DNA of 64,000 nt. Source: Poa pratensis. Taxonomy: Eukaryota; Streptophyta; Magnoliopsida; Poales; Poaceae. The DNA is taken from NCBI GenBank assembly GCA_947311845.1, contig CAMZMU010000107.1:39106588-39170587 (forward strand), read 5' to 3'. The translations under genes were made by a program, and so were the position numbers. Shown piece by piece: positions 1 through 11,945 of this stretch. Positions within the stretch are counted from its first letter, which is position 1, and each line of letters begins with the position of its first letter. Under the pieces are notes generated by a model that ran no database searches, was not told the DNA's origin, and saw only the letters and a program-made list of their open reading frames with translations.

Positions 1-1134
1 GGCCCTGGGCCGCGCCACCACCTGGTGAGGCTGTCTCGGCCACGACCTTGACCCCCCCTCTGGACTACATATTGCCTCTGACCTAAAAACGTCGGGGGAT
101 CGATCACTTTTTCCAGAGACACCTCAGAGCGCCGCCGCCATCGAAAACCCTATTTCGGGGACCGGAAACTCCGTTCTGGCACTCCGCCGGGACGGGGAAT
201 TGGAGGAGATCATCGCCATCATCATCACCGATGCCTCTCCATCGACCATCCATGTTTCCCCCATCCATGTGTGAGTAATTCCCCGCTGTAGGCTGAAGGG
301 GATGGTAGGGATTGGACGAGATTGTTCATGTAATAGCTATAAGATTGTTAGGGCATGGTGCCTAGTATCCGTTGTTAGTACTTTATGTCATTGTTGCAAC
401 TTGTTATGCTTAATGCTTGTCACTAGGGCCCGAGTGCCATGATTTCAGATCTGAACATGTTATTGTATCATGAGGATAATCATTGTTTTAGATCATATCT
501 GCAAGTTGTATACACATATTATTGTCCGGAACCCGAGGCCCGAAGTGACATAAATTGGGACAACCGGAGGGGATGGCTGTGATGTGAGGATCACATGTGT
601 TCACAGAGTGTTAATGCTTTGCTCTGGTACTCTATTAAATTGAGTACCTTAATTACTAGTAGTTTCCCTTGAGGCCCCGCTGCAATGGGCTGGTAGGACA
701 GAAGATGTTGTGCAAGTTTCTCATTGCGAGCACGTACGACTATATAGGGAACACATGCCTATGGTTACTTAGTGCTTGGATGCTTTATCTTTATTTATCT
801 GCAAATGCCTATGTCTTGATTATTATATGAACTATCTTATCCATGCAATGCCCGTTCATCCATCCCTATGCCTACAGTATTTTAATCCTGCTGTTTACCG
901 CAATCACTACTGCTGTCTTTACTTTACCGCTGCTATTATTTCACTACTGCTACTGCTATAAAACTGTTGCTACTGATAATCTGTGTCGAGTAAGTCTATT
1001 CACAGGTGCAGCTGAACTGACAATTCATCTGTTAAGGCTTACAAATATTCTTTGGCTCCCTTGTGTCGAATCAATAAATTTGGGTTTTACTTCCCTCGAA
1101 GACTGTTGCGATCCCCTATACTTGTGGGTCATCA
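1..1134 (+). repeat. Element E: 3' part of the 5' LTR (Gypsy), cut by window edge
   Basis: The stretch ends in ...GGGTCATCA directly before a spacer and a tRNA-Asp primer site, so it reads as the 3' portion of a forward-strand 5' LTR. Its beginning lies outside the window. ORFs inside it are short and show no domain. The last 30 bases resemble the end of LTR L (48031-49520), but the bodies do not match, so E and L are different families with similar LTR tails. Confidence 0.8.
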
Positions 1135-1145
1135 AGACTATTTTC

Positions 1146-1163
1146 TGGCGCCGTTGCCGGGGA
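1146..1163 (+). other. Primer-binding site of element E (tRNA-Asp type)
   Basis: TGGCGCCGTTGCCGGGGA is an exact complement of the 3' end of plant tRNA-Asp(GTC) including CCA. It lies 11 bases after the LTR end, which is the usual place for minus-strand priming in grass Gypsy elements. Confidence 0.9.
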
Positions 1164-1222
1164 GCATAGCTTTATTTGTAAGTTCACTTGAGAGTAATAT
1201 TGTTCGCCGAAATTTATTCATC

Positions 1223-1396
1223 ATGGGTAAAGCTCGTGATGAGAAGGTCCACATATTGCCATCCACTACAAGGAAAGGTACAACTTTGAGTACCTCTGCT
1301 GCTCTTGATTCACGATCTGTGATGAGTCAACTTATTACACCACCACAAGCTACACGCACTGTTACTTCTGCTGAATCTGAAAATGCTTTTGATAAT
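1223..1396 (+). pseudogene. Gypsy gag of element E, 5' piece
   Basis: An open frame starting MGKARDEKVH runs 58 codons to the insertion point of element D. The matching frame resumes at 18752 on the other side of D, after the duplicated ATAAT. It begins 60 bases after the primer site, the expected place for gag. This piece is the low-complexity Ser/Thr-rich N-terminus; the recognisable gag core is in the second piece. Confidence 0.75.
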
Positions 1397-1755
1397 TGAT
1401 GCATGTAAAATGCATACATGAACTTTGCACTTTAATTGCTTATATTCCAATCATATTTGCATCATATAAGGGTTATATCAATGTTTTATAATGATTTTTG
1501 GAATATTTCATAGTTTTCCCATTTATTTGGAATTAACCCTGTTTTTCCAGAAAACGTCTTTTTTAGTGTTTCAGACTTTCCAGGAACTTCGGGACTCCAA
1601 AAAGGGCAAGGCCAAAGAGCACGGTTCATAATTTTCGAGACAAACGCAATGGGCTTAAATTGAAGACTAGAAGCCCAACAGGCTGGAAATGGGAGGGTCC
1701 CACGCGGCCTAAAATACCTGGCCGCGTGGGCCCAGCTCTTTTCCCCCTCGGAGCT
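1397..1755 (+). repeat. Element D 5' LTR, first piece
   Basis: This is the first 359 bases of the D LTR, cut by solo LTR A at the duplicated GAGCT (1751-1755 and 13061-13065). It matches 17278 onward in the 3' LTR with scattered differences. Its first 150 or so bases also match the LTR starts of B, C and H. Confidence 0.9.
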
Positions 1756-4531
1756 TGTGGGGACCCCGGACTAGCTGTCCGAAATACCCGATTATGCTTA
1801 ACACAACGATCCTGTGATCAGTCTGTCGTTGCACATAATCTGAATTGGATACCAAAGTTTACATCCATTACAATACCGAATTAAAAGTCTTACATAAATG
1901 GTCATTTAGACCAAGTCTTACATAGGTGCCTTCATGGGCCAAACCAAAATATCAGCGGAAGCTACGGCGTAGTAGACATCATATTCTAACGATGACAACC
2001 CGACAGGCAGCTGACTTGTGGAGATCCTTAGTTCGCGTAGAAGTCGCCATACTCCTGCTCGGCGTAGTGCTCCTCCTCGTAGTCTGGCTAGGACAATAGC
2101 CAGGGACGAAACCAATATGAGTACATTTGAATGTACTCGCAAACTACCCCCAACATGAGTATGCACTAGTTTTATTTTGGTTGACAACTTTTATTTACCT
2201 AAAACATCTCTATATCTTTATTGAAAAAGGTAAGAAGAGTTTTATAACTATCTTTAAAAGAAACCACCATCTCATTTGTTTCTCCAAAACTCCTCCTGTT
2301 TCTGACCATGGCTCACCATGGTCCATTTATTTCAACAACTCATACCACTCCATTGGGTATAGCTGTGTAACATCATCTCCAATTCAGTTTCTTTTTAAAC
2401 TTAAAAACTTTTCCAAAACTTGCACATGGTCAAAGTAGGGCCTCCCAACTGTCCATATCCGAGGACTCGGCTATTCGAATAGTTTTACACTCTGCAGAGT
2501 TAGCACGCTTTTCCCACATCCATCCGGCAACTCATCGTGTCCGCCATGTCTCGCCATACAGGGTGTATGCGAAGTAAGCCGCCGACCATAGCCTGTCCTT
2601 TGCTCATGCTAGTATAGGATCCTTCCCATATGACACTTCCAACACACTTAACCCAGCCCTTCGGAATCTAAGTGTGAGGACTCATAGGTTTTGTCCGGCG
2701 GTTTATGGTGGAACCTTCAATCCTCCTCCTTATCTTTTCATAGAGTTTGAGCGAGGACCCGGGTCAGGGGATGACCAACACACTATCCCCTCATGCATGA
2801 CGGAGTCATCTCCGTCGATGAGGTATCCAGTACTAATATGAGCAAATTATATGACTAAGCCCTTTCCCATATGTGGTGGATGTGGTCGCACAGGGTATCG
2901 GATGGTTGACGTAAGTACAAGGACACACTGTGCATTTTTCATAAACATCACCATTTTCCACTTCTCCATTCCAACACCGACATCTCGGCATTTCATAATC
3001 TCACAAGTAATTTCAAAGGAGTTTGAATAAACCATATTTATTTTTCCCATCCTATAATTTGATATAACTATCTTATATTTCTACATAAGTGGCAAAATAA
3101 TTTCCATATACTTTTGAAATGGGTTTTATAAATCTTGCCTTGAGAGTAAAACAGGTTATGAAAGTAGATGCATATGTTTGTAGTGCAAGCTCAGAGAGTA
3201 GCTTGCCTTGCTCGCAAAGTGACCTTGGTCTTGATCTTCAGTTTCAACAAACTCTCCTTCCTCGATAAATCCGATAACGTTCTCGTCTAATTAATAAACA
3301 AACAATGCAAACAATCACTAATCTATACAAGCAATCATCTCAACATAACAATCATAAACATCACAAATAGCTACTGCACACATCAAACCATACAATTTGG
3401 TTTCAAAATAATTGAATTAAACATTATTTAATTATTTCTAAATTATGGCAGAAACTTGTTGAACATGTTTAATTCCACAACTTGAGTTCTGTTGGTCACA
3501 AAAATACAAACTAAAATTCTATGGAAAGCTACTGATTTGTAGAAGACAACACAATTTGATTTGGATCAATTGGAGGTACTAAACTCCCTAGACATTTGTT
3601 TGAATCCAGTAACTTAATAATCAAGTTTTAGCTACCAATTAAGTTCTGTTAATCCTAAAATTAAATCCTTTTAGGAGTAACTAAACATGGCTAAATGTGA
3701 TCTAACAAAATTGGTCCTAATTCATTTGGGTTAACCATTAAACATATTTAAATGTTTGAGTGCAGAAGGGTGTTTAAACTTCAACTTAATACTAAACAAA
3801 TACTACTGCACAAATAATTCTACCAAAATTAGGGAAACTAATACATGGCAGTACTAAGCTAGAAAAATTGGTTTGGAATTATTTAGACTAACAGAGTATC
3901 AGAAACAAACAAGTTTAGAATTTAAACCTTCTTTAGTATTTTTAATAACACTTTTTAACTGTTTAATTAAATGACATGAGACCAATTGGGTTGGTTAAAC
4001 AATTTCATAAGCTTTCCAGAACAATTGAGTGTGATTTATTTGGATTCCTAAATCTTGAGATATTGATTTTCTAAGTTGATGCCAGTACTGAAATTTCCAG
4101 AGAATTTAAATTCGAATTTGTGTTCAGTTGGGATAATGTTCAAATTTCTGACATGGGGGGCCTACACGTCAGCGGCACAGGAGAAATATCTCGCGCGCTG
4201 GAAATGTTTAAACATCTGACGGGTGGGACCTACATGGCAGCGGCTCAATTAAACGAAGCGGTACGCGATCGTTGATCAAAGATCGAACGGCTCACGGAGC
4301 CCGCGTTCATCGATGACCTAACAGAGCGTCGCCGGAGCTCCGGCGACGGCGAGGGTGGCCAGTGGGGGTACCTGGAGGGTCTAGGGAAGGCGGAGAGGAT
4401 GGCGTTCGACGGCGGAGGTCGTGGGAAGCTGGGAGGCGAGTGGAGCTTGATGGGGAAGCTCCTGGCGTCGGCGATGATCTCCTTCTTCTCCGCGGCCGTG
4501 CTCCAACTCCGGCGAGATCCTACGGGCCTCG

Positions 4532-6153
4532 TGGTGGCTCTAGGTTAATAGTGCCAGAAACAATTGCTTGTACGTCACACGTCAGTTGGGAACCCCAAGA
4601 GGAAGGTATGATGAGTGCAGCAGTAAGTTTTCCCTCAGTATGAAACCAAGGTTTAATCGGACCAGTAGGAAAACGAGGTTTGCTTCGAAGGTGTTGGTGG
4701 AGGAGTGTAGTGCGGCGCAACACCAGGGATTCCGGTGCCAACGTGGAACCTGCACAACACAATCAAACTACTTTGCCCCAACTTAACAGTGAGGTTGTCA
4801 ATCTCACCGGCTTGCTGAAAACAAAGGGTTAAACGTATCGAATGGAAATGATGTTTGTTTGCATAAAACAGTAGAGAACAATGATTGCAGTAGATTGTAT
4901 TTCAGATGTAAAAGAATGGACCGGGGTCCACAGTTCACTAGTGGTGTCTCTCCAATAAGATAACTAACATGCTGGGTAAACAAATTACAGCTGGGCAATT
5001 GACAATTGATAAGTGCATATAACATGCATGTGTGAGCTGTGGTGTCTACTATGAGATTCATTTGGGCATTACGACAAAGTACATAGACCGCTATCCAGCA
5101 TGCATCTATGCCTAAATAGTCCACTTTCCGGTTAACATCCGTACCCCTTCCAGTATTAAGTTGCAAGCAACAGACAATTGCATTAAGTAATGTGCGTAAT
5201 GTAAACAATACATTCATCCTTGAATAAAGCATTGCTGTTTTACCCCTAGTGGCAACAACACATCTACAACCTTAGAACTTGCTGTCACTATCCCAGGTTA
5301 AATAGAGGTTGAACCCAACTATCATGCATAAATACCCCCTCTTGGAGTTACAAGTATTCACGTGGCCAAGGCTTCAACAAGTAACGGAGAGCATGCAAGA
5401 TCACAAATGACATAGACATGATAATATAATATTCAGCTCCACATAGGTATCAATATAAGTCAGATCCCAGCAAACACAACATGTAGCATTACAATAAGAT
5501 GATCTTGATCATGATAGGCAGCTCACAAGATCTAAACATGATGGCACAAGTGGAGAAGACAACCATCTAGCTACTGCTATGGACCCATAGTCCAAGGATG
5601 AACTACTCACGCATCACTCCGGAGGCGGGCATGGCGATGTAGAGCCCTCCGGTGATGATTCCCCTCTCCGGCAGGGTGCCGGGAAGAGCTTCAGAACCCC
5701 CCGAGTTAGGGTTGACGACGGCGGCGGCAGCGAATATGTTCTGGATGAAAGGCTCGGTGTTTTAGGGTTTTCGCGTCTCGGGGAATAAATAGGCGAAGGG
5801 GCGATGTCGGCGGACCCCCGAGGGGCCCAAACCACCAGGCGCGGCTGGGCCCACTGCCGCGCCATGGTGGTTTGGCCACCTCGTGGCTCTCTTCGTCTCT
5901 CCTTCGGACTCCGTGTACGTGCTGGAAAAATAGGGACTGGCCTTTTGTTTCGTGCAATTCCGAGAATATTTCCAGAAGTAACTTTCTGAAACCAAAAACA
6001 GCAGAAAACAGGGAACTGGCACTGTGGCATCTTGTTAATAGGTTAGTCCCAGAAAATGCATAAAAGTGATACGAAGTGTATATAAAACATGTAGCAAATG
6101 GTATAATATAAGCATGGAACAGCAGAAATTATGGATACGTTGGAGACGTATCA
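4532..6153 (-). repeat. Element K 3' LTR
   Basis: On the reverse strand this starts TGATACGTCTCCAACG, directly after a polypurine tract (AAGCTTGGGGATG, reverse of 6156-6170). It is about 1.62 kb and differs from the partner LTR only by scattered substitutions and short indels, for example near 4850 and 5870. Overlapping ORFs near 5614-6063 lie on the GC-rich part of the LTR and are not genes. Confidence 0.88.
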
Positions 6154-8805
6154 AGCATCCCCAAGCTTAGTTCTACTCGTCCTCGAGTAGGTAAAACGAT
6201 AACAACAAATAATTTCTGAGGAGACATGCTTTCACACAATCTTGATCAATATATTGCAAGGCTCATGTCATGAATGAAGTGACTCAAAGCAATGATCTAT
6301 AGTTTGCTAACAAATAGATAAAGAGTAAACAATGAATCATATAAGCAAAAACTTTTCATGAATAGTACTTTCAAGACAAGTATCAAAAAGTTTTGCATAA
6401 GAGGTAACTCATAAAGCAATAGATTCAAAGTAAAAGGCATTGAAGCAACACAAAGGATGATTAAGTTTCAGCATTGCTTTCAACTTGTAACATGTATATC
6501 TCATGGATAGTTGTCAACATAAAGCAATATAACAAGTGCAATAAGTAAATATGTAAGAATCAATGCACACAAAGTTGACACAAGTGTTTGCTTCTAAGAT
6601 AGAAAGGAGTAGGTAAACTGACTCAACATAAAGTAAAAGATAGGCCCTTCGCAGAGGGAAGCAGGGATTAAATCATGTGCTAGAGCTTTTTAAGTTTTCG
6701 AAAGCATATAGAGAGCACAAAATAAGTATTTGAGAGGTGTTTGTTGTTGTCAACGAATGGTAGTGGGCACTCTAACCCCCTTGTCAACCAGACTTTCAAA
6801 GAGCGGCTCCCATGAAGGACGTTATTCTACCAGCAAGGTAGATCATCCCTCTTCTCTTTTGTTTACACATGTATTTTAGTTTCTTTATAGATGACACTCC
6901 TCCCAACCTTTTGCTTACACAAGCCATGGCTAACCGAATCCTCGGGTGCCTTCCAACATTCACATACCATGGAGGAGTGTCTATTGCAAAATTAAGTTGC
7001 TTACTGATAAATCAGGGCAAAACATGTGAAGAGAATTATTAATGAAAGTTGTAATTAATTGGGGCTGGGCACCCCGTTGCCAGCTCTTTTTGCAAATTAT
7101 TGGATAAGCGGATGTATATGCCACTAGTCCAGGTGAAAGTCTGTCAGAAGTAAATGACAAGATTGAAAGATAAAACACCACATACTTCCTCATGAGCTAT
7201 AAAACATTGACACAAATAAGGAGTAATAAAGTTTTGAATAGTTTAAAGGTAGCACATGAAATATTTACTTGGAATGGCAGGAAATACCACATAGTAGGTA
7301 GGTATGGTGGACACAAATGGCATGGGTTTTGGCTCAAGTTTTGGATGCACGAGAAGCATTCCCTCTCAGTACAGAGTTTAGGCTAGCAAGGTTGTTTGAA
7401 GCAAACACAAGTATAAACCGGTACAGCAAGAATCACATAAAAACATATTGCAAGTATTATAAGACTCTACACTGTCTTCCTTGTTGCTCAAACATTTTAC
7501 CAGAAAATATCTAGACCTTAGAGAGAACAAATATGCATCCCAAGTCTCAACAAGCTCTACGGTAGTTCTCCACTACTAGGCTTTAACTACATGATGCAAG
7601 AGCTTAAACATGATCTACTTGAGAGCTCAAAACAATTGCAAAGCATCAAATCAAAACAAGACAATGATCTACAAGAATGCATATGTCTTTTCCAATACCA
7701 ACTACTACATGTAGCATTTTCTTTCTTCCAAACAAACACCAATAATTTATTAAACATAAACTCTCCAAATGATAATATAATGCAGCAAGAGAGTATTTAT
7801 AAACAAGTGCTAACAGCTCGAAGAGATGCATGAAAAACAGGAGCTAAAAGCACTGCAGTAGCTAGTTAAGAATACTCAACAAATATAAGTGAAGAACATG
7901 AGTATTCACATGAAAAAGCGGAGCGTGTCTCTCTCCCACACAAGGATTGCTAGGATCCGAATTTATTCAAACAAAAACAAAAAAAAAAACACACAGACGC
8001 TCCAAGTAAAGCGCATAAGATGTGAAAGAATTAAAATATAGTTTCACTAGAGATGACCTGATAAGTTTGTTGATGAAGAAGGGGATGCCTTGGGCATCCC
8101 CAAGCTTAGACGCTTGAGTCTCTCTGAATATGGTTGGGATGAACCACGGGGGCATCCCCAAGCTTAGGCTTTTCACTCTTCTTGATCACATAATATCACC
8201 CTTCTCGCTTGATCCTTGAAAACTTCCTTCACACCAAACTCAAGACAGTTCTCATTAGAGGGTTAGTGCATAATCAAAAATTCTCATATTCTGTAATGAT
8301 ACAATCAATCCCAAAGCTTCTGGACATTAGCTACAGCCACCAATGCTTTGTGGAGCAAAGAAATCCACACAAACACAGTAAAAGAGCGAATGCAAAACAA
8401 AAGGCAGAATCTGTCAAAAACAGAACAGTCTGGAATGACGAATTTTTTCGAGGCACTTAAGTTGCTCAGATGGATCTGGCCTAAAATAATGAAAGTTGCG
8501 TACATATCTCAGGAATATGCGTGATTTTTCTCAGAATTTTTTGAATTTTCTACAGGGAGATAAGCTCAAATCCGTGACAGCTAAAAATCTGTCACTGCGC
8601 AGAAATCCAAATCTTGCATCAACTTTCAATATAGAACTTTACTTGGCACAACATTGCGATAAAATAAAGATACAAAGGAGTTGCTACAGAAGTAACAAAA
8701 ATCCTTGACTCAAAGAAAACAAAAATAACAGCAAATAAAAACGATGGGTTGTCTCCCATAAGCGCTTTTCTTTAACGCCTTTCAGCTAGGCGCAGAAAGT
8801 GAAAA
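6154..8805 (-). other. Element K internal non-coding block
   Basis: This AT-rich stretch lies between the 3' LTR and the gag-like frame. It has no frame longer than about 85 codons and no pol motif. It contains two extra copies of the polypurine-tract-like motif (reverse strand, 8095-8109 and 8153-8167), identical over 15 bases to the one next to the LTR. Confidence 0.75.
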
Positions 8806-9533
8806 TCAAGTGTTGTCAAGTGGCAAATCATTCAAATCATCAAAAGCTTCTTCCAACACACAGCTTGTAACAATGGGTATCTTAGATGTTCCTGGAGGTG
8901 TTTCATTACCTTTAACCGTACTAAAAGTTTTATCAATTTTAAGCTCATAATGAGTCTTTGGTTTTGGCACTTTAGGAACATACATAAACTTTTGCTCTCT
9001 ACCCACATAAACTTTCTCCTTTTTAGACTTAAGAGAAGTAAAGGTTGAACTTAAGGTTTCAATAGCTTCCTCTAACTCATCAATTCTATGATTTTGGGTG
9101 TCATGGATATTATTATCCTCAAGAACAGTGATTCTTTCATTGATGGTGGCTATTGATTCATTAGTCTTACCAATACAATCAAGAAAATTTGGAAAAAAAT
9201 TCTCCATAGAGTCTAACTTATTTATAACATCTCCAAGGTGATCTCAACTTTAATATCTTTAGTGGGTGGTGTTCCTACCAAACTTTCAATAATATTACAG
9301 GCTTCTAAAGCAGGAGTACCCAAGAAATTTCCACCTGTAAGAGTGTCTAGAACATACCTATACCAACTAGAGATACCAACATAAAAGTTCCTAAGGAGGA
9401 TAGTGGTAGAGTGTTTCTTAGTACATCTATGATGAGCATCACTAATTCTATACCAAGCATCTTTCAAATTTTCACCTCCTAGTTGCCTAAAAGAACGAAC
9501 TTCAACTTCAGGAGCATTCATTTTGAAAAACAA
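8806..9533 (-). pseudogene. Gag-like ORF of element K, broken by one frameshift
   Basis: The first frame (9533-9222) opens MFFKMNAPEVEV and carries a capsid-like stretch with ENLKDAWYRISDAHHRC and LLRNFYVGISSWYRY, a pattern I recognise from gag-like ORFs of grass Gypsy elements. The second frame (9207-8806) continues the same protein after a single-base shift near 9232. It has heptad-like runs (ITVLEDN, IDELEEAIETL) that suggest a coiled coil, then a Lys-rich tail. No CCHC knuckle and no protease or polymerase follow. It would make a structural particle protein only. Confidence 0.7.
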
Positions 9534-9550
9534 AATTAAACTGAATTAAA

Positions 9551-9700
9551 CAAGTAACTAATTTTTTTGTGTTTTTGATATAGAGAAAGCAAACAAAACA
9601 AAATAAAAATAAACTAGCAAGACAAGTAACTAATTTTTTGTGTTTTTGATATAGAGAAAGCAAACAAAACAAAATAAAAATAAACTAAGCAAGACAAATA
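9551..9700. repeat. 72-bp tandem duplication in the leader of K
   Basis: The unit beginning CAAGTAACTAATTTTT starts at 9551 and again at 9623, with a third truncated start near 9695. It lies between the primer site and the gag-like frame, in the untranslated leader. Confidence 0.85.
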
Positions 9701-9754
9701 ACAAAGTAAAGAGATTGGGTGTGAGAGACTCCCCTTGCAGAAGCAATTCTGTTT

Positions 9755-9772
9755 TCCCCGGCAACGGCGCCA
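9755..9772 (-). other. Primer-binding site of K (tRNA-Asp type)
   Basis: The reverse strand reads TGGCGCCGTTGCCGGGGA, a perfect tRNA-Asp 3'-end complement, 8 bases from the end of the right-hand LTR. It fixes the reverse orientation of K. Confidence 0.92.
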
Positions 9773-9780
9773 GAAAACGT

Positions 9781-11414
9781 TGTTGGTGGCTCTAGGTTAA
9801 TAGTGCCAGAAACAATTGCTTGTACGTCACACGTCAGTTGGGAACCCCAAGAGGAAGGTATGATGAGTGCAGCAGTAAGTTTTCCCTCAGTATGAAACCA
9901 AGGTTTAATCGGACCAGTAGGAAAACGAGGTTTGCTTCGAAGGTGTTGGTGGAGGAGTGTAGTGCGGCGCAACACCAGGGATTCCGGTGCCAACGTGGAA
10001 CCTGCACAACACAATCAAACTACTTTGCCCCAACTTAACAGTGAGGTTGTCAATCTCACCGGCTTGCTGAAAACAAAGGGTTAAACGTATCGAATGGAAG
10101 ATGATGTTTGTTTGCATAAAACAGTAGAGAACAATGATTGCAGTAGATTGTATTTCAGATGTAAAAGAATGGACCGGGGTCCACAGTTCACTAGTGGTGT
10201 CTCTCCAATAAGATAACTAACATGCTGGGTAAACAAATTACAGCTGGGCAATTGACAATTGATAAGTGCATATAACATGCATGTGTGAGCTGTGGTGTCT
10301 ACTATGAGATTCATTTGGGCATTACGACAAAGTACATAGACCGCTATCCAGCATGCATCTATGCCTAAATAGTCCACTTTCCGGTTAACATCCGTACCCC
10401 TTCCAGTATTAAGTTGCAAGCAACAGACAATTGCATTAAGTAATGTGCGTAATGTAAACAATACATTCATCCTTGAATAAAGCATTGCTGTTTTACCCCT
10501 AGTGGCAACAACACATCTACAACCTTAGAACTTGCTGTCACTATCCCAGGTTAAATAGAGGTTGAACCCAACTATCATGCATAAATACCCCCTCTTGGAG
10601 TTACAAGTATTCACGTGGCCAAGGCTTCAACAAGTAACGGAGAGCATGCAAGATCACAAATGACATAGACATGATAATATAATATTCAGCTCCACATAGG
10701 TATCAATATAAGTCAGATCCCAGCAAACACAACATGTAGCATTACAATAAGATGATCTTGATCATGATAGGCAGCTCACAAGATCTAAACATGATGGCAC
10801 AAGTGGAGAAGACAACCATCTAGCTACTGCTATGGACCCATAGTCCAAGGATGAACTACTCACGCATCACTCCGGAGGCGGGCATGGCGATGTAGAGCCC
10901 TCCGGTGATGATTCCCCTCTCCGGCAGGGTGCCGGGAAGAGCTTCAGGAACCCCCCGAGTTAGGGTTGACGACGGCGGCGGCAGCGAATATGTTCTGGAT
11001 GAAAGGCTCGGTGTTTTAGGGTTTTCGCGTCTCGGGGAATAAATAGGCGAAGGGGCGATGTCGGCGGACCCCCGAGGGGCCCAAACCACACCCAGGCGCG
11101 GCTGGGCCCACTGCCGCGCCACCTGGTGGTTTGGCCACCTCGTGGCTCATCTTCGTCTCTCCTTCGGACTCCGTGTACGTGCTGGAAAAATAGGGACCTG
11201 GCCTTTTGTTTCGTGCAATTCCGAGAATATTTCCAGAAGTAACTTTCTGAAACCAAAAACAGCAGAAAACAGGGAACTGGCACTGTGGCATCTTGTTAAT
11301 AGGTTAGTCCCAGAAAATGCATAAAAGTGATACGAAGTGTATATAAAACATGTAGCAAATGGTATAATATAAGCATGGAACAGCAGAAATTATGGATACG
11401 TTGGAGACGTATCA
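9781..11414 (-). repeat. Element K 5' LTR
   Basis: This is the partner of 4532-6153. The forward strand begins TGTTGGTGGCTC after the primer-site spacer and ends in GTATCA. The left copy lacks two bases at the very start (TGGTGG rather than TGTTGGTGG). Confidence 0.88.
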
Positions 11415-11945
11415 AGCATCCCCAAGCTTAGTTCTACTCGTCCTCGAGTAGGTAAAACGATAACAACAAATAATTTCTGAGGAGACATGCTTTCACACAA
11501 TCTTGATCAATATATTGCAAGGCTCATGTCATGAATGAAGTGACTCAAAGCAATGATCTATAGTTTGCTAACAAATAGATAAAGAGTAAACAATGAATCA
11601 TATAAGTAAAAACTTTTCATGAATAGTACTTTCAAGACAAGTATCAAAGAGTTTTGCATAAGAGGTAACTCATAAAGCAATAGATTCAAAGTAAAAGGCA
11701 TTGAAGCAACACAAAGGATGATTAAGTTTCAGCATTTGCTTTCAACTTGTAACATGTATATCTCATGGATAGTTGTCAACATAAAGCAATATAACAAGTG
11801 CAATAAGTAAATATGTAAGAATCAATGCACACAAAGTTGACACAAGTGTTTGCTTCTAAGATAGAAAGGAATAGGTAAACTGACTCAACATAAAGTAAAA
11901 GATAGGCCCTTCGCAGAGGGAAGCAGGGATTAAATCATGTGCTAG
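11415..11945 (-). repeat. Second copy of K's 3' internal end, truncated
   Basis: The 531 bases beyond the 5' LTR repeat 6154-6683 almost exactly, including the polypurine motif (11417-11431). A normal insertion would show target DNA here. This indicates an unequal exchange between two K copies and a later deletion ending at 11945. Confidence 0.85.

Larger units (their letters stand above)
4532..11945 (-). mobile_element. Element K: Gypsy-like retrotransposon with LTR-internal-LTR-internal structure
   Basis: Two nearly identical LTRs (4532-6153 and 9781-11414) flank an internal region with a reverse-strand tRNA-Asp primer site beside the right LTR. After the right LTR the sequence continues into a second copy of the region adjoining the left LTR (11415-11945 matches 6154-6683), then stops abruptly in LTR A. 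Flanks CCTCG (4527-4531) and GCTCG (11947-11951) may be an imperfect TSD. No pol motifs are visible. Confidence 0.85.

Noticed and set aside
1146..1163. Possible tRNA-Asp gene
   Set aside because: Only the 18-base 3'-end complement is present, at LTR borders; there is no tRNA body.
4804..6030. Open frames in the K LTR, duplicated at 10081-11291
   Set aside because: They sit within a long terminal repeat. The two near-identical copies carry indels that change the frames.
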